Assembly (NCBI RefSeq): GCF_014284365.1 | Contig: NZ_JACOGG010000011.1 | Span: forward strand, 96,952-160,951 | Source of the DNA: Cognatundibacterium rugosum | GTDB taxonomy: Bacteria; Pseudomonadota; Gammaproteobacteria; Burkholderiales; Burkholderiaceae_D | Length of the DNA: 64,000 nt | Reading direction: 5' to 3' | Shown: one piece after another, positions 27,405 to 35,719 of the stretch | How positions within the stretch are numbered: position 1 is the first letter of the stretch | Layout: every line of letters begins with the position of its first letter | Notes under the pieces: model-generated | What the model saw: the letters and a program-made list of their open reading frames with translations, nothing else | Told to the model about the DNA's origin: nothing | Databases searched by the model: none | Made by a program: the position numbers and the translations under genes

Positions 27405-28211
27405 ATGCCCAGTTCGCAAAAAATAGAATTTTCTGCACTGTCCGATACAGGAAAAGTCAGAGCACACAACGAAGATGCGATTGTCGTGTGCGAAGACTAC
27501 GCCTGTGCAATTCTGGCCGATGGTATGGGTGGATACAAAGCAGGCGAAGTGGCCAGTGCGATGGCAACTCAAATTATTGCTGACGATTTAAGCCATCATT
27601 TTGAGCGCCGCTGGTTACCACATTTTCGTCTTCGCGGAAAACAAATAAATCGCTGGCTGCATGATGCTATCGATCATGCGAATGCGCAGATACTGCGCGC
27701 GTCACAGGCTGATCCGGCTTGTTTCGGTATGGGTACTACAGTCGTGGTTGCTTGTTTTTTTGAGGATAAGCTGGCCATTTCTCATGTTGGTGATTCCCGT
27801 GCCTATGTTTTCCGGCAAGGCCGTTTGATCAGACTGAGCTATGATCACTCGGTATTGCAGGAGCAAATTGATGCTGGTTACATCTCTGAGGAGCAGGCGC
27901 GACATTCTGCAATAAAAAATTTAATCACCCGCGCCGTTGGAACACAGAGTTATGTGCAGGTAGAGCAGCATATCCATGACGTGTACGATGAGGATATTGT
28001 TCTTTTATGCTCTGATGGTTTGACTGACATGCTCAGGCATGATGAAATTCTACAGATCCTTGAGCAAAATAAACTGAATTTGCCAGCTTGTTGTGAGCGC
28101 CTGATTGCAGCTGCGAATGCACAGGGTGGATTTGATAATGTCTCTGTTGTGTTGCTACGTGTACCAGCAGTACGCGGGCAGAGTTGGTTGCAGCGTCTGA
28201 CTGGACGCTGA
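27405..28211 (+). CDS. PP2C-type serine/threonine phosphatase
   Basis: A 268-residue metal-dependent phosphatase. PP2C motifs are present in order: SDTGKVRAHNEDA (16-28), ADGMGGYKAGEVAS near 46-59 with metal-binding Asp, SHVGDSRAY near 126-134, and CSDGLTDM near 202-209 followed by FDNVSVVLL. It is cytoplasmic, with no membrane segment. It is paired with the FHA protein gene 32 bases downstream, suggesting a phospho-Ser/Thr signalling module; no kinase is in the window. Confidence 0.95.
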   Translation: MPSSQKIEFSALSDTGKVRAHNEDAIVVCEDYACAILADGMGGYKAGEVASAMATQIIADDLSHHFERRWLPHFRLRGKQINRWLHDAIDHANAQILRASQADPACFGMGTTVVVACFFEDKLAISHVGDSRAYVFRQGRLIRLSYDHSVLQEQIDAGYISEEQARHSAIKNLITRAVGTQSYVQVEQHIHDVYDEDIVLLCSDGLTDMLRHDEILQILEQNKLNLPACCERLIAAANAQGGFDNVSVVLLRVPAVRGQSWLQRLTGR

Positions 28212-28243
28212 TTGCTATTTAATTATTTTCTGAATCTGAGATT

Positions 28244-28846
28244 ATGGCGAAAATTATCGTCACCTTTAACGGGTTGATACAACAAGAAGTCAGCATCAGT
28301 AAGTCGCGTATTACGATAGGGCGCAGACCTGGCAATGACATCGTGATCGATCATTTGACTGTGAGCGGGCAGCATGCCGCGATCGATACCACATCGAATG
28401 GCTCATTTATTCTCGATCTGGGTAGCACCAATGGCACCATGGTCAATAGTCAGCCTGTCAAAAAACATTTATTGCAACATGATGATGTGATTGACATCGG
28501 TAAATATAAGTTGCGTTTTCAGGTCAATAAACAAGAGCAGATCAGGACGCTGGACACAGCAACATTGACTCCGGCAGCGAAAACAGGCATCGCGAAAATT
28601 AAAGTCATGAACGGCGCGAATATCGGCAAAGAGCTGACGCTGACCAAACCAGTGACGACGATAGGATCGCCAGCTGCACAGGTAATCGCGATCACAAAAC
28701 AGGATGGCCGGTATACCCTGCGCTTTGTTGAGGGAAAAGAGATGCCTAAATTAAATGGTCAACTTCTCAGCGATGCATCTCATACCTTGAATCACGCTGA
28801 TATCATCGACTTGTTGGGCGTACACATGCAATTCAGTTTGTGCTGA
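28244..28846 (+). CDS. Tandem FHA-domain protein
   Basis: A 200-residue cytoplasmic protein. Residues about 20-90 are a classical FHA domain (ITIGRRPGNDIVIDHLTVSGQHA, then LGSTNGTMVNSQPV) with the Arg, Ser/His and Asn that bind phosphothreonine. The second half (about 115-200) looks like a second, degenerate FHA fold (VTTIGSPAAQVIAI, YTLRFVEGK, LNGQLL, LNHADIIDLLG) without the binding Arg. It presumably recognises targets of an unseen kinase that the neighbouring PP2C phosphatase reverses. Its place directly before the pilin genes suggests, but does not prove, a tie to type IV pili. Confidence 0.9.
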   Translation: MAKIIVTFNGLIQQEVSISKSRITIGRRPGNDIVIDHLTVSGQHAAIDTTSNGSFILDLGSTNGTMVNSQPVKKHLLQHDDVIDIGKYKLRFQVNKQEQIRTLDTATLTPAAKTGIAKIKVMNGANIGKELTLTKPVTTIGSPAAQVIAITKQDGRYTLRFVEGKEMPKLNGQLLSDASHTLNHADIIDLLGVHMQFSLC

Positions 28847-28909
28847 AATAGAAAGTAGTCGTGTTTGCTAATGTCAACGGAAATTTTTGACGAAAACTGG
28901 CAGTTAACT

Positions 28910-28922
28910 GACAAATTTTGTC
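28910..28922 (+). promoter_or_regulatory. Dyad upstream of the sigma-54 pilin promoter, candidate PilR site
   Basis: GACAAATTTTGTC is a perfect 6-1-6 dyad, about 54 bases before the -24 element. Further TGTC half-sites lie at about 28872 and 28937. TGTC/GACA motifs at such distances are used by the NtrC-type activator PilR in other bacteria. Confidence 0.5.
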
Positions 28923-28975
28923 TGGACTCAAAAAAATGTCAGCGTTTTGCGAGTAAGTTTGGTACATGGCTGAGC

Positions 28976-28990
28976 TGGCACACTGTTTGC
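28976..28990 (+). promoter_or_regulatory. Sigma-54 (-24/-12) promoter of pilA
   Basis: TGGCAC-N5-TTGC is an exact match to the sigma-54 consensus. It lies 52 bases before the pilA ATG and predicts a transcript start near 29002. Type IV pilin genes are classic sigma-54/PilR targets. Confidence 0.92.
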
Positions 28991-29041
28991 TGACTATACG
29001 ATCAGGAATATTCCTGATTACCTCTCAACTGGAGATTAAGC

Positions 29042-29503
29042 ATGAAATCGATGACATTTGCTAAGAAAGTACAACAAGGTTTTACTTTGATCGAATTGAT
29101 GATCGTTGTTGCGATTATCGGTATTCTGGCTGCTGTTGCATTGCCAGCATACAATGACTATACAACACGTGCTCAGGTAGCTGAACCGGTTGAATTGCTG
29201 GCTGGTCTGAAAGGTCCTTTGGCAGCTTATGGCTACGAAAATGCAGCATGGCCAACAGCATTGGTTGCCTCTAACCCAGCTGCAACAGAAATCGTTGCAA
29301 CTTTAACAGGTAAATACTCAAATGTAACAAGTACTATCACAGGAACTTTCCCAATTGGTGCTGCGACTGCAACTTTGTCTTCCGGCCAGGCTAGCGGTAA
29401 AAAAGTAATTTTGAAAACTTCTGATGGTGGCCAGACTTGGGCATGTAATTCCACAGCAGGTACTGATGTTGCAATCAAATGGTTGCCACAAGCTTGCAAA
29501 TAA
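29042..29503 (+). CDS. pilA: Type IV major pilin PilA, copy 1
   Basis: A 153-residue type IVa prepilin. A short basic leader ends in Q-Q-G, followed by [24 protein letters not shown], the hydrophobic N-terminal helix with Glu at +5 of the mature protein. PilD cleaves after Gly and methylates Phe1. The globular part contains a C-terminal Cys pair (WACNS...LPQACK), making the D-loop. It is driven by the sigma-54 promoter upstream and followed by its own terminator, then a second pilin gene. Confidence 0.97.
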   Translation: MKSMTFAKKVQQGFTLIELMIVVAIIGILAAVALPAYNDYTTRAQVAEPVELLAGLKGPLAAYGYENAAWPTALVASNPAATEIVATLTGKYSNVTSTITGTFPIGAATATLSSGQASGKKVILKTSDGGQTWACNSTAGTDVAIKWLPQACK

Positions 29504-29525
29504 TCTGTTTGTGTAATTGATAAAG

Positions 29526-29556
29526 AAAGGTGCTTTCTGAAGGGCACCTTTTTTTT
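29526..29556 (+). terminator. Terminator after the first pilin gene
   Basis: AAAGGTGC and GGCACCTTT form a stem with a loop of about nine bases, followed by T9. It would separate the high-level first pilin transcript from the second pilin gene. Confidence 0.9.
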
Positions 29557-29714
29557 TCTCAATATATTGTTTCTTTTTTAATTTTTATCGGGCTTTCTCT
29601 GATGTTTATGCCTGTATAAAAGCTGTTTGATGCAACAAGGAATTTGATTCAATTGACTGCTTGTTCTAAGACCAGAAGCTAGAACATTGATGTTTCCTGT
29701 GGGGAGGGTGAAAA

Positions 29715-30182
29715 ATGAAATCAAGAAGATTATTAAAAAACATTCAGCGTGGATTTACCTTGATCGAACTAATGATCGTGGTCGCTATCATTGGTATCCT
29801 GGCTGCCGTTGCATTGCCAGCGTATAACGACTACACCACGCGTGCCCAGGTCGCGGAAGCGGTCGAATTACTGGGAGGTTTGAAAGGCGCTGTGGCGGCC
29901 TATGGGTATGAAAATTCTTCCTGGCCAACGATGGTAACCTCCAGCTCAACGGTCGCAGCGACCAATATCGTCGCGACTTTGTCCGGCAAATACGCGACGG
30001 TGACGCCGAGCGTAACGGGTACTTTTCCATCAGGTATAATCAAGGCAACAATGCAAGCTGGTCAGGCAAGTAGTGAAATTGTTGGTTTGGCAACTACTAA
30101 TGGTGGGCAAACCTGGAATTGTTCGTCAGGAAATGGCGTAACAACGGTTGATAAAAAATGGTTGCCGCAAGCCTGTAAATAA
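29715..30182 (+). CDS. Type IV pilin, copy 2
   Basis: A 155-residue paralogue of the preceding pilin. The leader (ending Q-R-G) and the first 60 mature residues are almost identical, while the C-terminal half differs, with its own Cys pair (WNCSS...LPQACK). GGGGAGGG before the ATG is a strong ribosome binding site. No sigma-54 site is visible before it, and it has its own terminator, so the two pilins may be made under different conditions or levels. Confidence 0.95.
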   Translation: MKSRRLLKNIQRGFTLIELMIVVAIIGILAAVALPAYNDYTTRAQVAEAVELLGGLKGAVAAYGYENSSWPTMVTSSSTVAATNIVATLSGKYATVTPSVTGTFPSGIIKATMQAGQASSEIVGLATTNGGQTWNCSSGNGVTTVDKKWLPQACK

Positions 30183-30214
30183 ATTGCGTGAGCGATTCGT
30201 TGTGTATTTTTCTT

Positions 30215-30242
30215 AAGGCACCCGAGGGTGCCTTGTGTTTTT
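30215..30242 (+). terminator. Terminator after the second pilin gene
   Basis: AAGGCACC and GGTGCCTT pair around a 4-base loop, followed by a T-rich tract (GTGTTTTTTT). Confidence 0.88.
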
Positions 30243-30361
30243 TTATTTATTTTTTATGCGTAGCTGGTGAAACAAATTCGTTACGTCCTAGCTATAGATG
30301 TACAAAAAACAGCGCAGTACAATGCTGCTATTGATCCTCAGATGGCAAAGCTGAATTAATT

Positions 30362-31120
30362 ATGAGTACAGGAAAACCTAGATTAAAGGCGGCAACCTTG
30401 CATTTGTTAGTTTCAGGTGTGATTGCTGGTGTCGTTACTGCATTGATTTTGTTGTTATGGTATCCAGGGCAGTACGCGGAAATCGCAAGAGGCCTCAAAC
30501 TGATTATTCTGGTGGCTGGGGTAGATATTGTACTTGGCCCTTTATTGACGCTAGTCGTCTTTAATCCTGTAAAAAGCCGGACAGAACTAGTGCGTGATAT
30601 CAGCGTGATCGCGTTGTTACAAGCTTCTGCTCTGATCTATGGAGTACATACAGTATTTGTCGCGCGTCCGGTTGCCTTGGTCTTCGAGGGTAGTCAGTTC
30701 CGTTTGGTAAGTGCAGCGGAAGTCGAGCAAAAAGAATTAGTGCAGGCATCCCCGGGCTTGCGGAAATTGTCTTTGACTGGTCCCATAATATTGGGAGCCC
30801 GAGAATTTAAAGATGCGAAAGAAAAATCTGACGCGACCTTCACCGCTTTCGCGGGCGCAGATATTGGTGTCCGACCATCCTTCTGGCAGAACTATGAACA
30901 GTCAGCCGAAAAGGTCAAACTGCTCGCTAAACCACTGTCCATTTTGCGCTCAAAATATCCAGGGCAGAAAGCCCTGATTGACAGGGCAGTGCAAGAATCA
31001 GGTTTGCCAGATACGGCTTTAGGGTTTGTGCCTTTAATTGCCAGAGGTACTGAGTGGTCAGTTTTGGTGGATGCGGAGAGCTCGGCAGTAAAAGGATTTG
31101 TTAAACTTGACGGTTTTTGA
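30362..31120 (+). CDS. TfpX/TfpZ-type pilin accessory protein
   Basis: A 252-residue inner-membrane protein with about three N-terminal membrane segments (LLVSGVIAGVVTALILLLWYP, LILVAGVDIVLGPLLTLVVF, ISVIALLQASALIYGVHTVF) and a periplasmic C-terminal domain. The GVDIVLGPLLTLVVF segment is typical of TfpX/TfpZ, accessory proteins encoded after certain pilin alleles and needed for their normal assembly. Its placement after the two pilins and before an O-oligosaccharyltransferase fits that role. Confidence 0.92.
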   Translation: MSTGKPRLKAATLHLLVSGVIAGVVTALILLLWYPGQYAEIARGLKLIILVAGVDIVLGPLLTLVVFNPVKSRTELVRDISVIALLQASALIYGVHTVFVARPVALVFEGSQFRLVSAAEVEQKELVQASPGLRKLSLTGPIILGAREFKDAKEKSDATFTAFAGADIGVRPSFWQNYEQSAEKVKLLAKPLSILRSKYPGQKALIDRAVQESGLPDTALGFVPLIARGTEWSVLVDAESSAVKGFVKLDGF

Positions 31121-31228
31121 CTCTTTCCTGTTCAATGCAAATTGCGGTAATCGTCTTTGTCGCAAGCCGGCATCGCGGGCTTTATATTGCAAATACCAAA
31201 GCGGCTTTTGCAATTTCTTTTTCGAAAT

Positions 31229-32932
31229 ATGAAACCACAACTTGTTTTAGCAGCACTCCCATTTACTTTGGGTATGGTGATCGCATTTCTGACACCCGTG
31301 CACCTGCATCCCCTGCGCTCCTATTTTAATGATTTGGCGATCATATTGGGTTTGTTAGTCAGCGTTTGGATGGCTGCTGGTATCACAGGCTTCCGTTGGC
31401 GCTTGAATGCCATCGCCGCAGGTTTTACATCTATTGTGCTACTGATCTTCTTGCAGTATGGCTTGTCCAACCATCAGCCCTGGTATGAGCTTTTGTTGCC
31501 ATCTGCCTATTTTTTGCTGGCTGCGCTCGCTACGATGCTAGGTGCGGGCTGTGCCTCCGATAATGAGCAATGCGAAAGGCTGGGCTTGATACTGGCGATT
31601 GCATTTTTGTTGGCGGGCCTGGTATCGGTGCTGATACAGGTGGTGCAAGCTATGGGCTGGTATTTGGGGCCTTTGTTGATGTACATGGGCAAGTCAGGCG
31701 TGTTTCAGCGGCCTTATGCGAATCTGGCGCAACCCAATCAACTCGCTCTGGTGCTGAGTTTTTCAATAGCTGCCTGTTGGTTTTTATATCGTGAAGTTCG
31801 CTTAAGTCGTGCGGTGGCGCTGGTATTCAGTGTAATTTTATTGGCAGGAATGGTACTGACACAATCGCGCATAGGCTGGCTTATCGTCCCTGCTTTTGCC
31901 ATCGTGTTGAGTTTGCCTGATGCCGCCGGACGGCGCTTGCATCCGGCTGCTGCATTGAGCTTTGTGATAGGGTATGCGATCTCGGTGCTGCTGCTTCCTA
32001 AGCTGGTTGCGGCCATCGGCCTGGCCGGCGCGTCTGTTGTTGACCATGTCGTTGGTAGTCGCTCCGAGCGTCTTGGTCTGTGGAAGCAAGCCTGGCAACT
32101 GGCACAGACTCACCCGTGGACAGGTGTAGGCTGGTTTGGCTTCGGGAGCGGCCAGGTACAGATTGCGGCTGATCTGCCATCCACTACCTATGCCGAACAT
32201 GCACACAATATTTTGTTGAATTTCGCGGCGGAGATGGGATTTCCGGTCACTATCCTGTTGGCAACTGGCTTGTTGTGGTGGTGTTGGCACGCTTGTGTAC
32301 GTACTGCTCAGTCTTCTTTTGTGCGTTTCGCTGGCTTGTGCCTGATTGCGGCTGCGGTCCATAGCCTGGTGGAATTTCCACTGTGGTATGCCTACATCCT
32401 GTTACCGCTGGCGTTGATGATGGGGGCATTGCATCAGCGCCGCTGGCCTGTTTCAGTCTATGCAGTGCCTGCGATTTACCCCCGTACGCTGGTCCTGATC
32501 GCGCTACTGGCTGCAACTTTGCTGACCTGGGATTATATGCGGGTAGTCCGTGCCTTTAAGGTGCTGAGGGTCGATCCTGTCGCGAATCAGCTGCAGAGTC
32601 AGCTACAACAGCCCGCATACACGGTGTTTCCACAGTTTTATGCTTATTTTCATTTATTTCAGATACAGCCTCACACTGGTATGTCGGATGCTGAGATCGG
32701 GGAGTTACGCTTTTGGGTTGAGCGTTTCGGCTTTGTGCACAACCTCAATAAGCTGGCGGAAGTTTATGTGTTGAATCATCGCCCCGACGAGGGCGTACGC
32801 GCGATGCAAACGCTGCAGCGTTTGCATCCTGAGGCTTATGTGGAATATTTTGATTACTGGCAGGCAAAAGCGCGGCAAGAGCCCGCATTCCAGGCCGTTA
32901 TCAACAGGATTCCTGCCAGAGATGCCCCCTGA
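31229..32932 (+). CDS. PglL/TfpO-type O-oligosaccharyltransferase
   Basis: About 567 residues, starting MKPQLVLAAL; upstream in-frame codons lack a good ribosome binding site. It has about ten to twelve membrane segments and a large periplasmic loop with GVGWFGFGSGQ and EHAHNILLNFAAEMG (catalytic-type His), then HSLVEFPLWYAYILLPLALMMG, all PglL/Wzy_C hallmarks. The C-terminal soluble part is TPR-like. Such enzymes move a lipid-linked glycan onto Ser/Thr of pilin or other exported proteins; the adjacent pilins are the likely targets. No lipid-linked glycan assembly genes are next to it. Confidence 0.92.
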   Translation: MKPQLVLAALPFTLGMVIAFLTPVHLHPLRSYFNDLAIILGLLVSVWMAAGITGFRWRLNAIAAGFTSIVLLIFLQYGLSNHQPWYELLLPSAYFLLAALATMLGAGCASDNEQCERLGLILAIAFLLAGLVSVLIQVVQAMGWYLGPLLMYMGKSGVFQRPYANLAQPNQLALVLSFSIAACWFLYREVRLSRAVALVFSVILLAGMVLTQSRIGWLIVPAFAIVLSLPDAAGRRLHPAAALSFVIGYAISVLLLPKLVAAIGLAGASVVDHVVGSRSERLGLWKQAWQLAQTHPWTGVGWFGFGSGQVQIAADLPSTTYAEHAHNILLNFAAEMGFPVTILLATGLLWWCWHACVRTAQSSFVRFAGLCLIAAAVHSLVEFPLWYAYILLPLALMMGALHQRRWPVSVYAVPAIYPRTLVLIALLAATLLTWDYMRVVRAFKVLRVDPVANQLQSQLQQPAYTVFPQFYAYFHLFQIQPHTGMSDAEIGELRFWVERFGFVHNLNKLAEVYVLNHRPDEGVRAMQTLQRLHPEAYVEYFDYWQAKARQEPAFQAVINRIPARDAP

Positions 32933-32992
32933 GGTATGAGCAGTAATGCGGGGCGCAGGCCATCGCCAGGCGGTAGTGGACCCGCGCCATGC

Positions 32993-33511
32993 TCAAGTCT
33001 GGGCGGGTGCGGCATCAATCATGCTGGTCCAGTCACCCGATTTCCCGCCGTGTTTTTCCAATACCCGGATATCACTCATCACCATACCGCGGTCCACTGC
33101 TTTGCACATGTCGTAAATGGTCAGTAAGCCTATCTGGACGGCGCTCAGTGCTTCCATTTCTACGCCAGTTTTTCCTATGGTTTCCACTTGTGCAGTACAG
33201 ATTATCATTGCCTTCTCTGCCACGATGTTAAAATCAACACTGACCCGTGTCAGTGGTAGCGGATGACATAAAGGAATCAGATCGCTGGTACGCTTGGCGG
33301 CCATAATTGCTGCGATACGTGCAATGCCTAAGACATCGCCTTTTTTTGCATTGCCCTGCGTGACGATGGTTAGTGTTGCCGCTTGCATGCGTATTGATCC
33401 ACTGGCAACCGCAGTGCGGTGCGTATCTTGTTTTCCCGCCACGTCGACCATATGTGCTTGTCCTGATTGGTCGAAATGAGTCAGTTCTGTCGATTGCGCT
33501 TCTATAGTCAT
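32993..33511 (-). CDS. moaC: Cyclic pyranopterin monophosphate synthase
   Basis: Second enzyme of molybdenum cofactor synthesis: converts the MoaA product to cyclic pyranopterin monophosphate. The 172-residue protein is near the usual length, with [12 protein letters not shown] at 21-32, [11 protein letters not shown] near 79-89, VEMEALSA near 121 and the conserved [17 protein letters not shown] near 136-152. It is the only minus-strand gene in a long plus-strand stretch. Its start lies just 22 bases from the divergent M48 gene. Confidence 0.97.
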   Translation of the reverse strand: MTIEAQSTELTHFDQSGQAHMVDVAGKQDTHRTAVASGSIRMQAATLTIVTQGNAKKGDVLGIARIAAIMAAKRTSDLIPLCHPLPLTRVSVDFNIVAEKAMIICTAQVETIGKTGVEMEALSAVQIGLLTIYDMCKAVDRGMVMSDIRVLEKHGGKSGDWTSMIDAAPAQT

Positions 33512-33533
33512 AGCTTGAGAGGATCAGTGTAAG

Positions 33534-35108
33534 ATGTCCGGAGTATATCCAGCAGTGTCGCCGCGTGGTGCGCTGATCAGAAAAAAAATCACACAAATCG
33601 GGCGCTTGGCAACGATGGGCTTGATACTCGCTAGCTGTATTTATCCTGCAGGCAGGTCCGCCAGTGTGCAGGCGCAAAACCTGCCTAACCTGGGGGATAC
33701 GGCACGGGAAGACTTGTCGCCGCTGATGGAGCGGCGCCTGGGTGAACAGATCATGAGCAGTGTGCGGCGTGATCCGGATTATATGGATGATGGCCCAGTT
33801 TCGGAATATCTGAATCGGCTTGGTAACCGCATGTTAGATGCGCGACCTGATGCGCGTGGTGAGCAATCTTATGATTTTGAATTTTTTGCGGTGCGTGATC
33901 CGGTATTGAACGCATTTGCCTTTCCTGGCGGTTTTATTGGTTTTCACTCCGGCCTGATACTCGCTGCGCAATCGGAATCAGAACTCGCATCTGTGATGGG
34001 GCACGAAATTGGTCATGTGGCACAACGCCATATAGCCCGCATGATCGCGGGTCAGAAATATGATGCGTTTATCCCTTTGGCTGCACTCGCACTGGCAATT
34101 TTAGCTGCCCGCTCCAGCCCCGATGCCGCGATGGCAGTGGCCGCTGGCGGGCAGGGGCTCGCTATCCAGAAACAATTGAATTTTAGCCGCGAGGCTGAAC
34201 GGGAGGCTGATCGCATCGGCTTTCAGATTTTGCGGGATGCCGGTTTTGACACCAATGGCATGGTTGCTTTTTTTGGCCGCTTACAAGCCTCAATGCGAAA
34301 TTATACCGATAACGCACCCGCCTATTTGCGCAGCCATCCGCTGACCAGCGATCGTATCGCTGATATCCAGGCCAGGGTGCTGGATCAGCGCTATCGCCAG
34401 GTCGAAGACAGTATCGACTTCTTTTTACTGAAGGCGCGTATTCGGGTCTTGCAAGACGCGACGGTACAGGGCTTGATGGACAGCAAAGCCGCATTTGATC
34501 TGCAAATCAAATCCGAACGCACGGAAGACAAAATTGCGGCTACCTATGGTTTAGCCTTCGTCGCTCTGAAGCAGTTAGATACGCTGAAGGCACAGACGCT
34601 GTACAACGAAGCCAGAAAGCTGGCTGAGCAAAGTAAGTCAGCGCAATCGACGTTGACCCGTAGCAGCATGTTTGCCAGTCTGGCGATTGATATCGCTGTG
34701 GCCGAAAAACGCTATCCCCAGGCAATTGCGGATGCAGAAAAGTCTATGCAACAGCTGCCCTTGTCGCGTGGCTTGGTCTACCAGTATGTGGAGGCATTGA
34801 TTGCCGCGAAACAGGAAGCGAAAGCTGAAGTTTTTTTACGTGATCAGGTCGTGCTGTACCGGCAGGACGCACGCTTGCAGAATCTGTTAGCTAAAGTCTA
34901 TGCTGCGCAGGGCAAGCAGGCATTGCAACACATCGCATTGGCCGAAGCCTATGCAATCCAGGTCAACTGGAAAGCCGCCATGCAGCAACTGGAGCTGGCC
35001 AGGCGCGAGAAAGACGCGCAGTATTACGAGTTATCCGTGATAGATGCCCGCGAACGCGAATGGAAAGAAGCGCATAAGGAAGAACTGACTGAAAAGAATA
35101 AAAAATAG
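33534..35108 (+). CDS. M48 family metalloprotease with TPR domain (BepA-like)
   Basis: A 524-residue exported protease. The zinc motif HEIGH near 158-162 and the third ligand Glu in REAEREADR near 220-228 are complete. The C-terminal half is built of helical TPR-like repeats, as in BepA/YfgC, which guards outer-membrane protein assembly. The N-terminus has a long basic n-region and then GLILASC, so it could be a signal peptide ending near VQAQ or a lipoprotein signal with Cys at ASC; start codons further in are possible. Only 22 bases separate it from moaC, so its promoter must lie inside moaC. Confidence 0.93.
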   Translation: MSGVYPAVSPRGALIRKKITQIGRLATMGLILASCIYPAGRSASVQAQNLPNLGDTAREDLSPLMERRLGEQIMSSVRRDPDYMDDGPVSEYLNRLGNRMLDARPDARGEQSYDFEFFAVRDPVLNAFAFPGGFIGFHSGLILAAQSESELASVMGHEIGHVAQRHIARMIAGQKYDAFIPLAALALAILAARSSPDAAMAVAAGGQGLAIQKQLNFSREAEREADRIGFQILRDAGFDTNGMVAFFGRLQASMRNYTDNAPAYLRSHPLTSDRIADIQARVLDQRYRQVEDSIDFFLLKARIRVLQDATVQGLMDSKAAFDLQIKSERTEDKIAATYGLAFVALKQLDTLKAQTLYNEARKLAEQSKSAQSTLTRSSMFASLAIDIAVAEKRYPQAIADAEKSMQQLPLSRGLVYQYVEALIAAKQEAKAEVFLRDQVVLYRQDARLQNLLAKVYAAQGKQALQHIALAEAYAIQVNWKAAMQQLELARREKDAQYYELSVIDAREREWKEAHKEELTEKNKK

Positions 35109-35281
35109 TCCGGTTCTGATTTCACTGGTTGCGCAACTTTGTTGAATAACAGGGTCTGCCACATTTCTTCACTTATTTGCCGCACCAATTTGGTATTTTT
35201 TGAAAAAACAGGTTCCATTTGGTTTTTGCGAGTAGGCATATATATTGCTTTTAAGTAAAAAAGAGAAATTAAGGAGTTTTC

Positions 35282-35578
35282 ATGTTCGCGTGGTTTAATG
35301 CAAAAGAGAGTAAGCAGTTTGGTGTGTCATTGGCTGAGTTTTATCTTGAGCGTGTGTTGGTTGAAGGGAAATCACGTACAAAAAAAAATGTGGGAATGAA
35401 GCAGGCAGAGCTTTTATTGAAATTGCAGGCGCAGTTACGAACTTTTACAACTAGTCATTCGTTAAACGTTTATAAGAAAGCCGCATTGAGTAATGCTTTT
35501 CAATGGAAGTTGAAGGACGCAGGCTTGGACAGGGAGCAGGTCGATCAATTGGTCAGTTGGCTGACCCGGCAGCTATAG
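35282..35578 (+). CDS. Small hypothetical protein
   Basis: A 98-residue soluble, mainly helical protein with many Lys and Gln. AAGGAG lies 7-8 bases before the ATG, so translation is likely. No family is recognised. The C-terminal GLDREQVDQLVSWLTRQL looks like an amphipathic helix. It lies alone between the M48 protease and the glycosylation cluster, with a 173-base leader region carrying AT-rich promoter-like sequence. Confidence 0.75.
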   Translation: MFAWFNAKESKQFGVSLAEFYLERVLVEGKSRTKKNVGMKQAELLLKLQAQLRTFTTSHSLNVYKKAALSNAFQWKLKDAGLDREQVDQLVSWLTRQL

Positions 35579-35719
35579 GACTCTGACTTCATAGTTCATG
35601 AAGCCCGTGACTGGGTATTTTGATTCATGTACAAATTAAGTATCACTATGCCTTGCGGGCGAAAACCAGTATTAGTCCTGCGCTGCGTTCGTGTTACCTT
35701 TTTTCACCCTAGATAAAAC

